Source: JASLDZ01 sp964244065 (lineage in GTDB: Bacteria; Pseudomonadota; Alphaproteobacteria; Caulobacterales; Caulobacteraceae). From it: a stretch of 64,000 nucleotides of DNA. The stretch lies in the NCBI GenBank assembly GCA_964244065.1, contig CAXTHH010000002.1, positions 62,001-126,000 of the forward strand, written 5' to 3'. A program made the translations under genes and the position numbers. The notes below the pieces were generated by a model that did not search any database, had not been told where the DNA came from, and worked only from the letters and a program-made list of their open reading frames with translations. This document shows positions 25,403 through 33,530 of this stretch, piece after piece; the stretch's first letter is position 1, and every line of letters begins with the position of its first letter.

Positions 25403-25434
25403 CTTCGTCTCTCCTCGCGCAAGGGCTCGGGGAC

Positions 25435-26163
25435 CTACGCCGCCAGCCGAAGCGCGTCCGCCGGCGCGATGCGGCCGGCGTAGAGGCTCTTGCCTAGGAT
25501 GGCGCCGGAGATCGGCGCCCCGTCCCGCGCCTTGAGCGCGTGCAGGTCGTCCAGCGAGCCGATACCGCCGGAGGCGATCACCGGGATGGCCACCGCGTCC
25601 GCCAGCGCGCCGGTGGCCTCCACGTTGACGCCCTCCAGCGTGCCGTCGCGGCCGATGTCGGTGATGATCAGCGAGGCCACGCCCGCATCCTCGAACCGCC
25701 GCGCCACGTCCACCGCCGACAGCGCCGACGCCTCCGCCCAGCCCGACACCGCCACGCGGCCGTCGCGCACGTCCACCCCCACGGCGATGCGGCCGGGGTG
25801 CTCGCGCGCCGCCTCGCGCACGAGGTCGGGGTCGCGCACGGCGGCGGTGCCCAGGATCACGCGGGCGACCCCCGCCTCCAGCCAGCGCGCGATCCCCGCC
25901 CGGTCGCGCACCCCGCCGCCCAGCTGCACGGGCGCCTGCGTCGCGGCCAGGATGGCGGACACCGCCGCGGCGTTGACGCTCGCGCCGGCGAAGGCGCCGT
26001 CCAGGTCCACCACGTGGAGCCAGCGGAACCCGTCCCGCGCGAAGCGCCGCGCCTGGTCGGCCGGGTCGTCGTTGTAGACGGTGGCCGCGTCCATCTCGCC
26101 CTTCAGCAGGCGCACGCAGCGGCCGCCCTTCAGGTCGATGGCGGGGTAGAGCTCCAGGGTCAC
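25435..26163 (-). CDS. hisA: ProFAR isomerase
   Basis: HisA catalyses the Amadori rearrangement preceding the HisHF step. The 242-residue barrel has 'LYPAIDLKGGRCVRL' with Asp10, 'LGGGVRD', Asp131 in 'VGVDVRDG', and 'DIGRDGTLEG'. The start is GTG at 26163, overlapping the hisH stop as GTGA. Confidence 0.97.
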   Translation of the reverse strand: MTLELYPAIDLKGGRCVRLLKGEMDAATVYNDDPADQARRFARDGFRWLHVVDLDGAFAGASVNAAAVSAILAATQAPVQLGGGVRDRAGIARWLEAGVARVILGTAAVRDPDLVREAAREHPGRIAVGVDVRDGRVAVSGWAEASALSAVDVARRFEDAGVASLIITDIGRDGTLEGVNVEATGALADAVAIPVIASGGIGSLDDLHALKARDGAPISGAILGKSLYAGRIAPADALRLAA

Positions 26164-26795
26164 GGCCGCCACGCGAGGAAGCGCCCGATCAGCTCCAGGC
26201 CGGCGGCCTGGCTCTTCTCCGGGTGGAACTGCACGCCCGCCACGTTGCCGCGCGTCACCGCCGCGGCGAAGCGGCCGCCGTGATCGACGCTGGCCGCCAC
26301 GTCCTCCGCGTCGTCGGGCGTCAGGGCGTAGCTGTGGGTGAAGTAGAGGTCTCGGCCGTCCTCGATCAGCGCACCGGGCGTCTCGGCGCGCAGGGTGTTC
26401 CAGCCCATGTGGGGGACCTTGGCGTGCGGGCCGTCGGTCCGGAGCGGGCGCACCTCGCCGGCGATCCAGCCCAGGCCGGGGGTGGCCCCGAACTCCCAGC
26501 CGCGGTCGGCGAGCATCTGCATGCCCACGCAGACGCCCAGGAACGGCCTGCCGCGCGTCTGCACCGCCTCGGTCAACGCCTCGCGCAGGCCGGGGCGCGC
26601 GTCCAGCGCCGCCATGCAGGCGCGGAAGGCGCCCACGCCGGGCAGCACGATGCGGTCGGCCGCCAGCACCGCCTCCGGCTCGCAGGTCACCGCCACCCTG
26701 GGGGCGGAGGGCGCGGCATGGGCGGCGGCGAGCAGCGCCTTCTCCGCGGAGCGCAGGTTGCCGATGCCGTAGTCGATCAGCGCGACCGTGGTCAT
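26160..26795 (-). CDS. hisH: Imidazole glycerol phosphate synthase, glutaminase subunit
   Basis: HisH supplies ammonia to HisF. The 211-residue class-I glutamine amidotransferase has the triad Cys89 (GVCVGMQ), His191 and Glu193 (FHPEK), and the N-terminal 'IDYGIGNLRS'. ATG at 26795. The purine-rich GGGAGGGGC just upstream is part of the palindrome at 26797-26934, so the repeat supplies the ribosome-binding sequence. Confidence 0.97.
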   Translation of the reverse strand: MTTVALIDYGIGNLRSAEKALLAAAHAAPSAPRVAVTCEPEAVLAADRIVLPGVGAFRACMAALDARPGLREALTEAVQTRGRPFLGVCVGMQMLADRGWEFGATPGLGWIAGEVRPLRTDGPHAKVPHMGWNTLRAETPGALIEDGRDLYFTHSYALTPDDAEDVAASVDHGGRFAAAVTRGNVAGVQFHPEKSQAAGLELIGRFLAWRP

Positions 26796-26796
26796 G

Positions 26797-26934
26797 CCCC
26801 TCCCTCGCCCGCGGGAGGGGGAGGGGCCCAGCCGGAGGCTGGGAGGGTGAGGGGGAAGCGGGTGCGCGCGCAGCCCTCACCCTCCCACGCGCTTCGCGCG
26901 CGGGCCCCTCCCTCTCCCGCAGGTGGGAGAGGGG
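26797..26934. repeat. 138-bp palindromic element between hisB and hisH
   Basis: Both arms read CCCCTC..GCGGGAG.GGGAGGGGCCC in opposite orientation, then continue into paired GGGAGGGTGAGGG blocks. The element abuts the hisB stop and lies one base from the hisH start codon. In the transcript it would form a long hairpin within the his operon. Confidence 0.8.
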
Positions 26935-27528
26935 TCATAGGACGCCCTTGGTGCTCACCGCCTGGCCGCCGGACTTGGGGTCGGGCTCCACCGCCGTGCG
27001 CAGGGCGCGGGCCAGGGCCTTGAAGCCGCTCTCCGCGATGTGGTGGCTGTTCAGGCCGTAGAGCGTCTCCATGTGCACGCAGGCGCCGCCGTTCATGGCG
27101 AAGGCGTGGTGGAACTCGCGGAACAGCTCGGTGTCGAAGGCGCCGATTTTCGGCGTGGGGAAGACCACGCGCCAGATCAGGTACGGCCGGTTGCTGAGGT
27201 CGACGGCGCAGCGCGTCAGCGTCTCGTCCATGGGCACATAGGCGTGGCCGAACCGGCGCACGCCCTTGAAGCCCTCGCAGGCGGCCTTGAACGCCTGGCC
27301 CAGCACGATGCCCGTGTCCTCCACCGTGTGGTGGTCGTCGATGTGCGTGTCGCCCTCGCAGGAGACGTCCAGGTCGAAGCCCGCGTGCTTGGCCCAGCCC
27401 TCCAGCATGTGGTCGAAGAAACCGACGCCCGTGCGCGCGGTGCAGGCGCCCGTCCCGTCCAGGTCCAGGCGCACGCGGATGCGCGTCTCCCGGGTCTCGC
27501 GGGTGACCTCGGCGGTGCGGGCGGCCAT
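26935..27528 (-). CDS. hisB: Imidazoleglycerol-phosphate dehydratase
   Basis: This is the monofunctional HisB dehydratase. The 197-residue protein has duplicated manganese-binding motifs: 'GFFDHMLEGWAKHAG', 'DDHHTVEDTGI', 'FREFHHAFA', and 'NSHHIAESGFKALARAL'. ATG at 27528. It begins eight bases after the adenosine kinase stop, so the two appear to be co-transcribed; a 138-bp palindrome separates it from hisH. Confidence 0.97.
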   Translation of the reverse strand: MAARTAEVTRETRETRIRVRLDLDGTGACTARTGVGFFDHMLEGWAKHAGFDLDVSCEGDTHIDDHHTVEDTGIVLGQAFKAACEGFKGVRRFGHAYVPMDETLTRCAVDLSNRPYLIWRVVFPTPKIGAFDTELFREFHHAFAMNGGACVHMETLYGLNSHHIAESGFKALARALRTAVEPDPKSGGQAVSTKGVL

Positions 27529-27536
27529 GGCGAGCC

Positions 27537-28520
27537 TCAGAGCAGGCCGGCGGCGCGCGCCAGCGGTTCGAGCGGGGTCTGCGGGCGGGGGCCGAAGTGC
27601 GAGATCACCTCGCCCGCCGCCAGGTGGCCGAGCCTGGCGGCGGCCTCCGGCGACAGCTCGCGCGCCAGGCCCAGCAGGAAGCCCGCGGCGTACTGGTCGC
27701 CGGCGCCGGTGGTGTCGACCACGGCCTCGACCGGCGCGGCCGCCACGGCGAAGCGCTGCTCGCGGCGCAGCACCACCGAGCCCTCCGCACTCAGCGTGAC
27801 GGCGGCGAGCGGGACCGCCTCGGCGGTGCGGGCCATCGCCTCCTCCCGGTCCGTGGTGCGCCACAGGGCGAGCACCTCCGCCTCGTTGGCCAGCAGGATG
27901 TCGATGCGGGGCAGGAAGCGCAGCAGCTCCTCGCGGTGGCGCTCGACCACGAAGGCGTCGGACAGGGTCAGGGCGGTGCGGCCGCCACCGACCCGGGCCG
28001 CGTCCGCCGCCAGCTCGAAGGCGCGGCGCGCGGGCTCGGGGTCGAACAGGTAGCCCTCCAGGTAGACGATGGCCGCGTCCTCGATGGCCGCGGTGTCCAC
28101 GTCCTCCGGCGTCAGGCCGCTGGCGGCGCCCAGGAAGGTGGACATGGTGCGCTGGCCGTCGGGGGTGACGTTGACCAGGCATCGCCCGGTCAGCTGGCCG
28201 CGGCCGATCGCCGGGTGGAAGCTCACGCCGCCGGCGGCGATCTCGCGGGTGAACACCTCGCCCAGGGCGTCGTCGCCCACCTTGCCCACGTAGGCCGCGC
28301 GGCCGCCGAGCGAGGCCACCCCCGCCACCGTGTTGGCCGCGGAGCCGCCCGAGGCTTCCACGCCGCCGCCCATGCGGGCGTAGAGCGCGGTGGCCTGCGC
28401 GTCGTCGATCAGGCCCATGGAGCCCTTCACCAGCCCCTCGGCGGTCAGGAAGGCGTCGTCGGCCGGCGCGAGCACGTCGACGATGGCGTTGCCGACGGCG
28501 GCGACGTCGTAGCGGGGCAT
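27537..28520 (-). CDS. Adenosine kinase (PfkB family)
   Basis: The 327-residue ribokinase-type protein has 'YDVAAVGNAIVDVLAPADDAFL', 'ASGGSAANTVAGVASLGGRAAYVGKVGDDALG', and the catalytic anion hole 'DTTGAGDQYAAGFLLGL'. The pattern matches the alphaproteobacterial adenosine kinase that phosphorylates adenosine to AMP; other PfkB sugar kinases are possible. ATG at 28520, with GGAG about eight bases upstream. It leads the his cluster, where the HisHF by-product AICAR also feeds purine synthesis. Confidence 0.9.
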   Translation of the reverse strand: MPRYDVAAVGNAIVDVLAPADDAFLTAEGLVKGSMGLIDDAQATALYARMGGGVEASGGSAANTVAGVASLGGRAAYVGKVGDDALGEVFTREIAAGGVSFHPAIGRGQLTGRCLVNVTPDGQRTMSTFLGAASGLTPEDVDTAAIEDAAIVYLEGYLFDPEPARRAFELAADAARVGGGRTALTLSDAFVVERHREELLRFLPRIDILLANEAEVLALWRTTDREEAMARTAEAVPLAAVTLSAEGSVVLRREQRFAVAAAPVEAVVDTTGAGDQYAAGFLLGLARELSPEAAARLGHLAAGEVISHFGPRPQTPLEPLARAAGLL

Positions 28521-28679
28521 GGACACTCCGGAAGGATGCGCGGGCGGTCTAGAACCTGGCGGGCGCGACGGCAACGCCGGGGCGCTCCCGCTTCTGTGAC
28601 CACTGCCCGACAGAGATCGTGCTAGTCTAACGCCCGGCGCTTCCGCCGCCGGCGGAGCCGCCGCTCCACGGAGGTCGCC

Positions 28680-29468
28680 ATGGCCGACATGATCTATCCC
28701 ACGGGACGCGCGGCGCCGGTCCGGCCCGCCATCCGCAAGCTGGGCCTGGAGGACATCCGCATCGCCCTGCGCCAGGGCTGGGACGACTACCGCGCCAAGC
28801 GCGGGGACATGATCATCCTGGGCCTGATCTATCCCGTGGTCGGCCTGATCGCCGCCGCCGCCTTCTCCAACAGCGACCTGCTGCCCATGCTGTTCCCGCT
28901 CTCGGCGGGCCTGGCGCTGCTCGGCCCCGCCCTGGCGGCGGGCTTCTACGAGCTGGCGCGCCGCCGGGACGCGGGGGAGGACCCGCACTGGACCTGCGTG
29001 TTCGAGGTGTTCAGGACGCCGCCGTTCGCGGCGCTGGCGGGCCTCTCCGCCCTGCTGTTCGCGTTGTTCGCCCTGTGGCTGTTCGCCGCCTGGGGCATCT
29101 ATTCCGCCATCTTCGGCGCCGAGCCGCTGCGGCTGGCGTCCGTGTTGCCGCGCATCTTCTCCACCGGCCAGGGCTGGAGCCTGATCGTGGTGGGCAACCT
29201 GGTGGGCGCCGCCTTCTCGGGGGTGGCGCTGGCGCTCAGCGCGGTCAGCTTCCCCATGGTGATCGACCGCAAGGCGGGCCCGGTGACGGCGGCGGAGACC
29301 TCCCTGCGCGTGGCGCGCGCCAACCCCGGCGTGATCGTCGCCTGGGGGCTGACCGTGGCCGGCCTCCTGGTGCTGGGGTCGATCCCGCTGTTCGTGGGGC
29401 TGGCGGTGGTGCTGCCGGTGCTCGGCTACGCCACCTGGCACCTCTACGCGCGCGCCGTGGAGCGCTGA
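28680..29468 (+). CDS. DUF2189 integral membrane protein
   Basis: The 262-residue protein has about six membrane segments after a soluble start 'IRKLGLEDIRIALRQGWDDYRAKRGDMIILGLIYPVVGL', the recognised DUF2189 pattern in alphaproteobacteria. 'VSFPMVIDRKAGPVTAAETSLRVARANPGVIVAWG' is another conserved block. The function is unknown. ATG at 28680 with GGAGG upstream. Divergent from adenosine kinase. Confidence 0.88.
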   Translation: MADMIYPTGRAAPVRPAIRKLGLEDIRIALRQGWDDYRAKRGDMIILGLIYPVVGLIAAAAFSNSDLLPMLFPLSAGLALLGPALAAGFYELARRRDAGEDPHWTCVFEVFRTPPFAALAGLSALLFALFALWLFAAWGIYSAIFGAEPLRLASVLPRIFSTGQGWSLIVVGNLVGAAFSGVALALSAVSFPMVIDRKAGPVTAAETSLRVARANPGVIVAWGLTVAGLLVLGSIPLFVGLAVVLPVLGYATWHLYARAVER

Positions 29469-29485
29469 CCAAAGGCGGCCTTCCA

Positions 29486-29524
29486 CCTCCGTCGCCCTCG
29501 GGCTTGACCCGAGGGCGACGGAGG
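29486..29524. repeat. Perfect hairpin, 'CCCTCGGGCTTGACCCGAGGG' family, copy 2
   Basis: A 17-bp perfect stem (29486-29502 with 29508-29524) with a CTTGA loop lies between convergent genes. This is the single-hairpin form of the element at 14951-15052. It could also end transcription, though no T-tract follows. Confidence 0.85.
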
Positions 29525-29568
29525 AGCGGGCCGCGTGAAGATCGGGGGCGGAGGCGCGAAAGCTCGCC

Positions 29569-30513
29569 TCAGCTCGCGTCGTCGAACTCCCGCTCGTGCA
29601 CCTCGGCGTGGCCGTAGGGATCGGGGTGGATCAGGACGTCGGCCGCCGGGAACGCCTTGACGATGCGGCGCTCGGCGGCGGCGATCACCGCGTGCGCCTC
29701 GACCAGCGTCTGCTCGGGGTCGAGGTCCATGTGCATCTGCACGTGCAGGAAGGGGCCCGAGGCCCGGGTGCGCACCTGGTGCACGCCGAGCACCCGGGGG
29801 TCCTGCACGGCCAGCTCCAGGATGCGGTCGCGCTCGTCGCCCTCCAGCTCGCGGTCCATCACCTCGCGGCCGGCGGTGCGGAACACGCTCACGGCGGCCC
29901 AGGCGAGCCAGGCGGCCACCACCAGGCCGGCCGCCGCATCCCAGCGCGGCTCGCCCGTCAGCCGGGCGAGGCCCAGCCCCGCCGCCGCCGCCAGGTTGGA
30001 CAGCAGGTCCGCCGCGTAGTGCGCCCGGTCGCCGGCCACCGCCACCGAGCGCGTGCGCCGCACCACCCAGCTCTGCAGCGCCAGCAGGGCGGCGGTGGCG
30101 GCCAGCGAGCCCGCCATCACCCACAGCCCCGCCGCCTCGGCCTGGACAGGGCGGGGCTGCAGCAGGTGCGCGACCGACTCGCGGGCGACCAGCGCGGCCG
30201 AGGCGGCGACCAGGCCGGCCTGCAGCAGGGCGGCCACCGCCTCCGCCTTGCCGTGGCCGAAGCGGTGCTCGGCGTCCGGCGGGGCCACGGCGTAGCGCAC
30301 CGCCCAGAACGCCCCCAGCGCCGCCACCAGGTCGAGGGCGGAGTCGGCCGCGGAGGCCAGCAGGGCGGTCGAGTCGCTCCACCGCCAGGCGATCGCCTTG
30401 GCCGCCGTCAGGCTGGTGGCCACCAGCACCGACACCGTGGTGGCCAGCGCCGTCAGCCGCGCCGCCTCGGCGGTCGGGAGCCGTTCGGGTTCGGGCTTGG
30501 CGGCGGCGGCCAT
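29569..30513 (-). CDS. Cation diffusion facilitator (FieF-like)
   Basis: The 314-residue metal/proton antiporter has six membrane segments, the paired metal sites 'AADSALDLVA' and 'AHYAADLLSN' (Asp-Asp and His-Asp), and 'HRFGHGKAEA'. A C-terminal cytoplasmic domain has 'VLGVHQVRTRASGPFLHVQMHMDLDPEQTLVEAHAV'. The metal could be Zn, Fe, Cd or Mn; the site residues fit the DD/HD type of FieF. ATG at 30513. Confidence 0.92.
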   Translation of the reverse strand: MAAAAKPEPERLPTAEAARLTALATTVSVLVATSLTAAKAIAWRWSDSTALLASAADSALDLVAALGAFWAVRYAVAPPDAEHRFGHGKAEAVAALLQAGLVAASAALVARESVAHLLQPRPVQAEAAGLWVMAGSLAATAALLALQSWVVRRTRSVAVAGDRAHYAADLLSNLAAAAGLGLARLTGEPRWDAAAGLVVAAWLAWAAVSVFRTAGREVMDRELEGDERDRILELAVQDPRVLGVHQVRTRASGPFLHVQMHMDLDPEQTLVEAHAVIAAAERRIVKAFPAADVLIHPDPYGHAEVHEREFDDAS

Positions 30514-30614
30514 GGCCGCGCTTTACACCGGGGCCGCCGCCGAGTCAGTCGGCCCGCGTTGACGCGGGGTGCCGGCGCGGGGAAAGCTCCGCACGCAAGC
30601 CGGAGACCGACGCC

Positions 30615-30983
30615 ATGCGTGCGTGCGCCCTGATCGCCCTTCTTCTCTCCGCCGCCGCGCCCGCCGCGGCGCAGGCCGGCGGCCTGTCCGCCAGGTTCGA
30701 GGCCTGCGTGGGCCGGGCCGGCAACAACATCGTGCAGCGCGGGGTGTGCGGCAACGCGGAGATGGGCGCGCAGGACGACCGGCTGAACAAGGCCTACCAG
30801 CAGGTCATGAGGCAGCTGACCAGCCGACCCGCGGAGAGGATCGCCCTGCGCGACCGCCAGCGCTCCTGGATCAAGGAGCGCGACTACAGCTGCAAGGTGA
30901 ACGGCGAGACCATCGACGCCGCCTGCATCGTCACCAAGACCGCCGCTCGCGCCGACGAGCTGGAGGCGCAGGTCCGGTTCTAG
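30615..30983 (+). CDS. Secreted LprI-like (DUF1311) protein
   Basis: The 122-residue protein has a signal peptide (cleavage near AAAQA at about residue 20). A small four-cysteine domain matches the DUF1311 / LprI lysozyme-inhibitor type: 'DRLNKAYQQVMRQL...ALRDRQRSWIKERDYSC'. LprI-like proteins can inhibit lysozyme; here the role is inferred from fold class only. ATG at 30615. The stop overlaps the convergent glycosyltransferase stop by four bases. Confidence 0.85.
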   Translation: MRACALIALLLSAAAPAAAQAGGLSARFEACVGRAGNNIVQRGVCGNAEMGAQDDRLNKAYQQVMRQLTSRPAERIALRDRQRSWIKERDYSCKVNGETIDAACIVTKTAARADELEAQVRF

Positions 30984-32062
30984 GCGGCGACCCGGCGGCG
31001 GCGCAGGCGGGCCAGGCGGCGCAGGCGGCGCCAGAAGCGGGTCTTCTCCGGTTCCGGATAGGGCTGGAGGTTCTGCAGGAACTGCTCGGCGGAGGCGCGC
31101 CAGCTGAAGCGCTCGGCGTAGGCGCGCACCCCCTCGCGGTCGAGCGGCAGGCAGGCCAGGCACGCCGCCCGCAGGTCCGCGTCGCACACGCCCGCGCCGG
31201 ACCCCGGGATGATGTCCACCGGCCCGGGCGCCGGGAAGGCGGCCACGGGCGCGCCGGCGGCCATGGCCTCCAGGATCACCAGGCCGAAGGTGTCGGTGAG
31301 CGAGGGGAAGACGAACACGTCCGCCGCGGCGAACACGGCCGCCAGCTCGGCGCCGAACTTCGCGCCCAGGAAGCGCGCCTGCGGGTACTTGGCGCGGAGC
31401 TCCTCCAGCGCCGGTCCCTCGCCCACCACCACCTTGGAGCCGGGCAGGTCCAGCTCCAGGAAGGCCTCGATGTTCTTCTCCACCGCCACCCGGCCGACGT
31501 TCAGGAACACCGGGCGGGGCAGCCCCTGGAGCGCGTCGGCGTCGCCGGGCGCACGGGGGCGGAACAGCTCGGTGTCCACCCCGCGCGTCCAGGGGGACAG
31601 GTTGCGGAAGCCGCGCTTCTCCAGCTCCGCCCGCATGGTGGGGGTGGCCACCATCACCCGGCCCGACGGCTTGTGGAACCAGCGCATGAAGGCGTAGCCC
31701 GCCGCCGTGGGCACGGGAAGCCGCGCGCTGACGTACTCCGGAAACCGCGTGTGGTAGCTGGTGGTGAACGGCAGCCGCCACTCCAGGCACAGCCGGCGCG
31801 CGGCCAGGCCCAGCGGACCCTCCGTGGCGATGTGCACCGCCTCGGGCTCGAAATCCTTGAAGCGCTCCTGCATGGGCTCGTAGGCGTTCAGCGCCAGCCG
31901 GATCTCCGGATAGGTGGGCAGCGGCACCGTCTTGAACTGGTCGGGGCTGACGATCTCCACCGCGTGGCCCATGGCGCGCAGCTCGGCGGTGGTGCGCGCC
32001 AGGGTGCGGACCACGCCGTTGACCTGCGGCTCCCAGGCGTCGGTGGCGATCAGCACGCGCAT
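30980..32062 (-). CDS. GT4-family glycosyltransferase
   Basis: The 360-residue GT-B enzyme begins 'MRVLIATDAWEPQVNGVVRTLARTTAELRAMGH', which resembles the mannosyl/glucosyltransferases that act on lipids. The C-terminal nucleotide-sugar site has 'FLNVGRVAVEKNIEAFL' and 'FPSLTDTFGLVILEAMAAGAPVAAF'. Related alphaproteobacterial enzymes glycosylate diacylglycerol under phosphate limitation, which is a possible role. A basic tail (RFWRRLRRLARLRRRR) suggests membrane attachment. ATG at 32062. Confidence 0.88.
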   Translation of the reverse strand: MRVLIATDAWEPQVNGVVRTLARTTAELRAMGHAVEIVSPDQFKTVPLPTYPEIRLALNAYEPMQERFKDFEPEAVHIATEGPLGLAARRLCLEWRLPFTTSYHTRFPEYVSARLPVPTAAGYAFMRWFHKPSGRVMVATPTMRAELEKRGFRNLSPWTRGVDTELFRPRAPGDADALQGLPRPVFLNVGRVAVEKNIEAFLELDLPGSKVVVGEGPALEELRAKYPQARFLGAKFGAELAAVFAAADVFVFPSLTDTFGLVILEAMAAGAPVAAFPAPGPVDIIPGSGAGVCDADLRAACLACLPLDREGVRAYAERFSWRASAEQFLQNLQPYPEPEKTRFWRRLRRLARLRRRRVAA

Positions 32063-32157
32063 GCGGCGGGGCGGTCCTCCGGCCCGGTCTTTCGGGACGT
32101 CCGGGCGCCACGGTTAGCGGCGCCGCGGCGGGGGCGCCAGACGACGACCCCTTTTTG

Positions 32158-32168
32158 CTGCGCTGCAG
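32158..32168 (+). promoter_or_regulatory. CTGC-N3-GCAG inverted repeat upstream of a TetR-type gene
   Basis: CTGC GCT GCAG sits 44 bp before the start codon. It is either a TetR operator or, by similarity to the published PhaR consensus, a PHB-linked site. The motif is short, so chance is possible. Confidence 0.35.
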
Positions 32169-32211
32169 CGACACCATCTGCTAGCCGTCCAGCTTCCCGT
32201 TCGGAGCCGAC

Positions 32212-32889
32212 ATGGCCGAGCTCGCTTCCCTGCCGACCCCCTCGCGCGCGCCTCCCGCGCTCGAGCGGCCGCGCGCCGGCGACAGCCCCAAGTCGCGCCG
32301 CACCCGGGCGCGCATCCTGCGCGAGGCGCTGCGCCTGTTCGCCGAGCAGGGCTACGCAGCCAGCCCCAACCCCGTGATCGCCGCCGCCGCCGGCCTGACG
32401 CGCGGCGCCATGCTGTACCACTTCCCCACCCGCGAGAGCCTGGTGAAGGCGGCGGTGAGCCACATCCAGGACCGCCGCGCCGTCCTGTTCGAGGAGGCCG
32501 CCGCGGCCGCCCCGCACGGGGCTGACCGCACGGACCACGCCATCGACAGCTACTGGCGCCTGCTCACCGACCCCGCCTTCGTGGCCTTCTCGGAGCTGGA
32601 GGGCGCCGCCCGCACGGACCCGGCGCTGGCGGCCCTCATCGCCCCGGCGCAGGAGGCGTTCGACCGGGCGCAGGTGGGCGAGCACATGTTCGACCTCGTC
32701 CAGGGCGGCTCGACGCCGCGCCTGCAGGCCAGCCGCGACCTGGCCCGCTTCATGCTGGAGGGCCTGGCCCGCGCCCGCCTGGCCTACGACGGGGAGGCGC
32801 GCACGCAGCGCCTGCTGGCCGTGGTGAAGCGCGCGGCGCGGATGCTCAACCGCAAGGGCGTCGCGTTCGACCTGTGGCCCGAGGGATAG
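32212..32889 (+). CDS. TetR family transcriptional regulator
   Basis: The 225-residue protein has a Pro-rich N-terminal tail, then the TetR DNA-binding domain 'RTRARILREALRLFAEQGYAASPNPVIAAAAGLTRGAMLYHFPTRESLVKAAVSHI'. A helical ligand domain follows. The residues of the recognition helix are typical of the family; the ligand is unknown. ATG at 32212. Divergent from the glycosyltransferase gene across about 150 bp holding the CTGC-N3-GCAG repeat, so autoregulation or control of the neighbour is plausible. Confidence 0.9.
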   Translation: MAELASLPTPSRAPPALERPRAGDSPKSRRTRARILREALRLFAEQGYAASPNPVIAAAAGLTRGAMLYHFPTRESLVKAAVSHIQDRRAVLFEEAAAAAPHGADRTDHAIDSYWRLLTDPAFVAFSELEGAARTDPALAALIAPAQEAFDRAQVGEHMFDLVQGGSTPRLQASRDLARFMLEGLARARLAYDGEARTQRLLAVVKRAARMLNRKGVAFDLWPEG

Positions 32890-32961
32890 GCGGCGCGCCA
32901 GGCCTGGGCCGCGTCGCCCGGGCGGCTTGACCGGCGGAACCGGCGCGCCCAGGGCTCGCGG

Positions 32962-33474
32962 ATGCTTCGCCACACCCGCGCCGAGCTGTTCGCCTTCCTC
33001 GACGCCCATGGCATCGGCCACCGCACGCTGGAGCACCCGCCCGTGCACCGCGTGGAGGAGGGGCCGCAGATCAAGGCGGCGCTGCCGGGCGGGCACACCA
33101 AGAACCTGTTCCTGAAGGACGCCAAGGGCCGGCTGTGGCTCGTCAGCGCCCTGCAGGACACCGCCGTGGACCTGAAGCGCCTGCCCGCCGCCATCGGCTC
33201 CGCCCGCCTGTCCTTCGGCAGCGCCGAGCGGCTGGAGGCGGCGCTGGGCGTGCGCCCGGGCTCGGTCACGGCCCTGGCGCTCATCAACGATCCCGGGCGC
33301 GCGGTGACCTTCGTGGCCGACGCGCGCCTGCTGGCGGCCGACCCGGTCAACTTCCACCCCCTGTCGAACGACGCCACCACCGCGCTGTCGCAGGCCGGGT
33401 TCCGCAGCTTCCTCGGGGCGCTCGGGCGCGAGCCGCTGCCCGTCGACTTCGCCGCGCTCGCCGCGCCCGATTGA
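32962..33474 (+). CDS. Prolyl-tRNA editing protein (YbaK/ProX type)
   Basis: The 170-residue protein clears mis-charged aminoacyl-tRNAPro in trans. It has the YbaK/EbsC fold pattern: 'LEHPPVHRVEEG', 'GHTKNLFLKDAKGRLWLVSALQDTAVDLKRLP', and 'GVRPGSVTALALINDPGRAVTFVAD'. The lysine in 'TKNLFL' is the expected editing-site residue. ATG at 32962. First gene of a tight rightward group ending at 35679. Confidence 0.92.
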   Translation: MLRHTRAELFAFLDAHGIGHRTLEHPPVHRVEEGPQIKAALPGGHTKNLFLKDAKGRLWLVSALQDTAVDLKRLPAAIGSARLSFGSAERLEAALGVRPGSVTALALINDPGRAVTFVADARLLAADPVNFHPLSNDATTALSQAGFRSFLGALGREPLPVDFAALAAPD

Positions 33475-33530
33475 ACGAAGGCGGCCCCGCGCTCATTTGG
33501 GCGGGAAGAGACTCGTCCACCGGAGGCCGC

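Noticed and set aside
27537..29486. Adenosine kinase frame extending upstream to 29486
   Set aside because: The extra sequence is antisense to the DUF2189 gene and of shadow composition; the kinase N-terminus begins at 28520.
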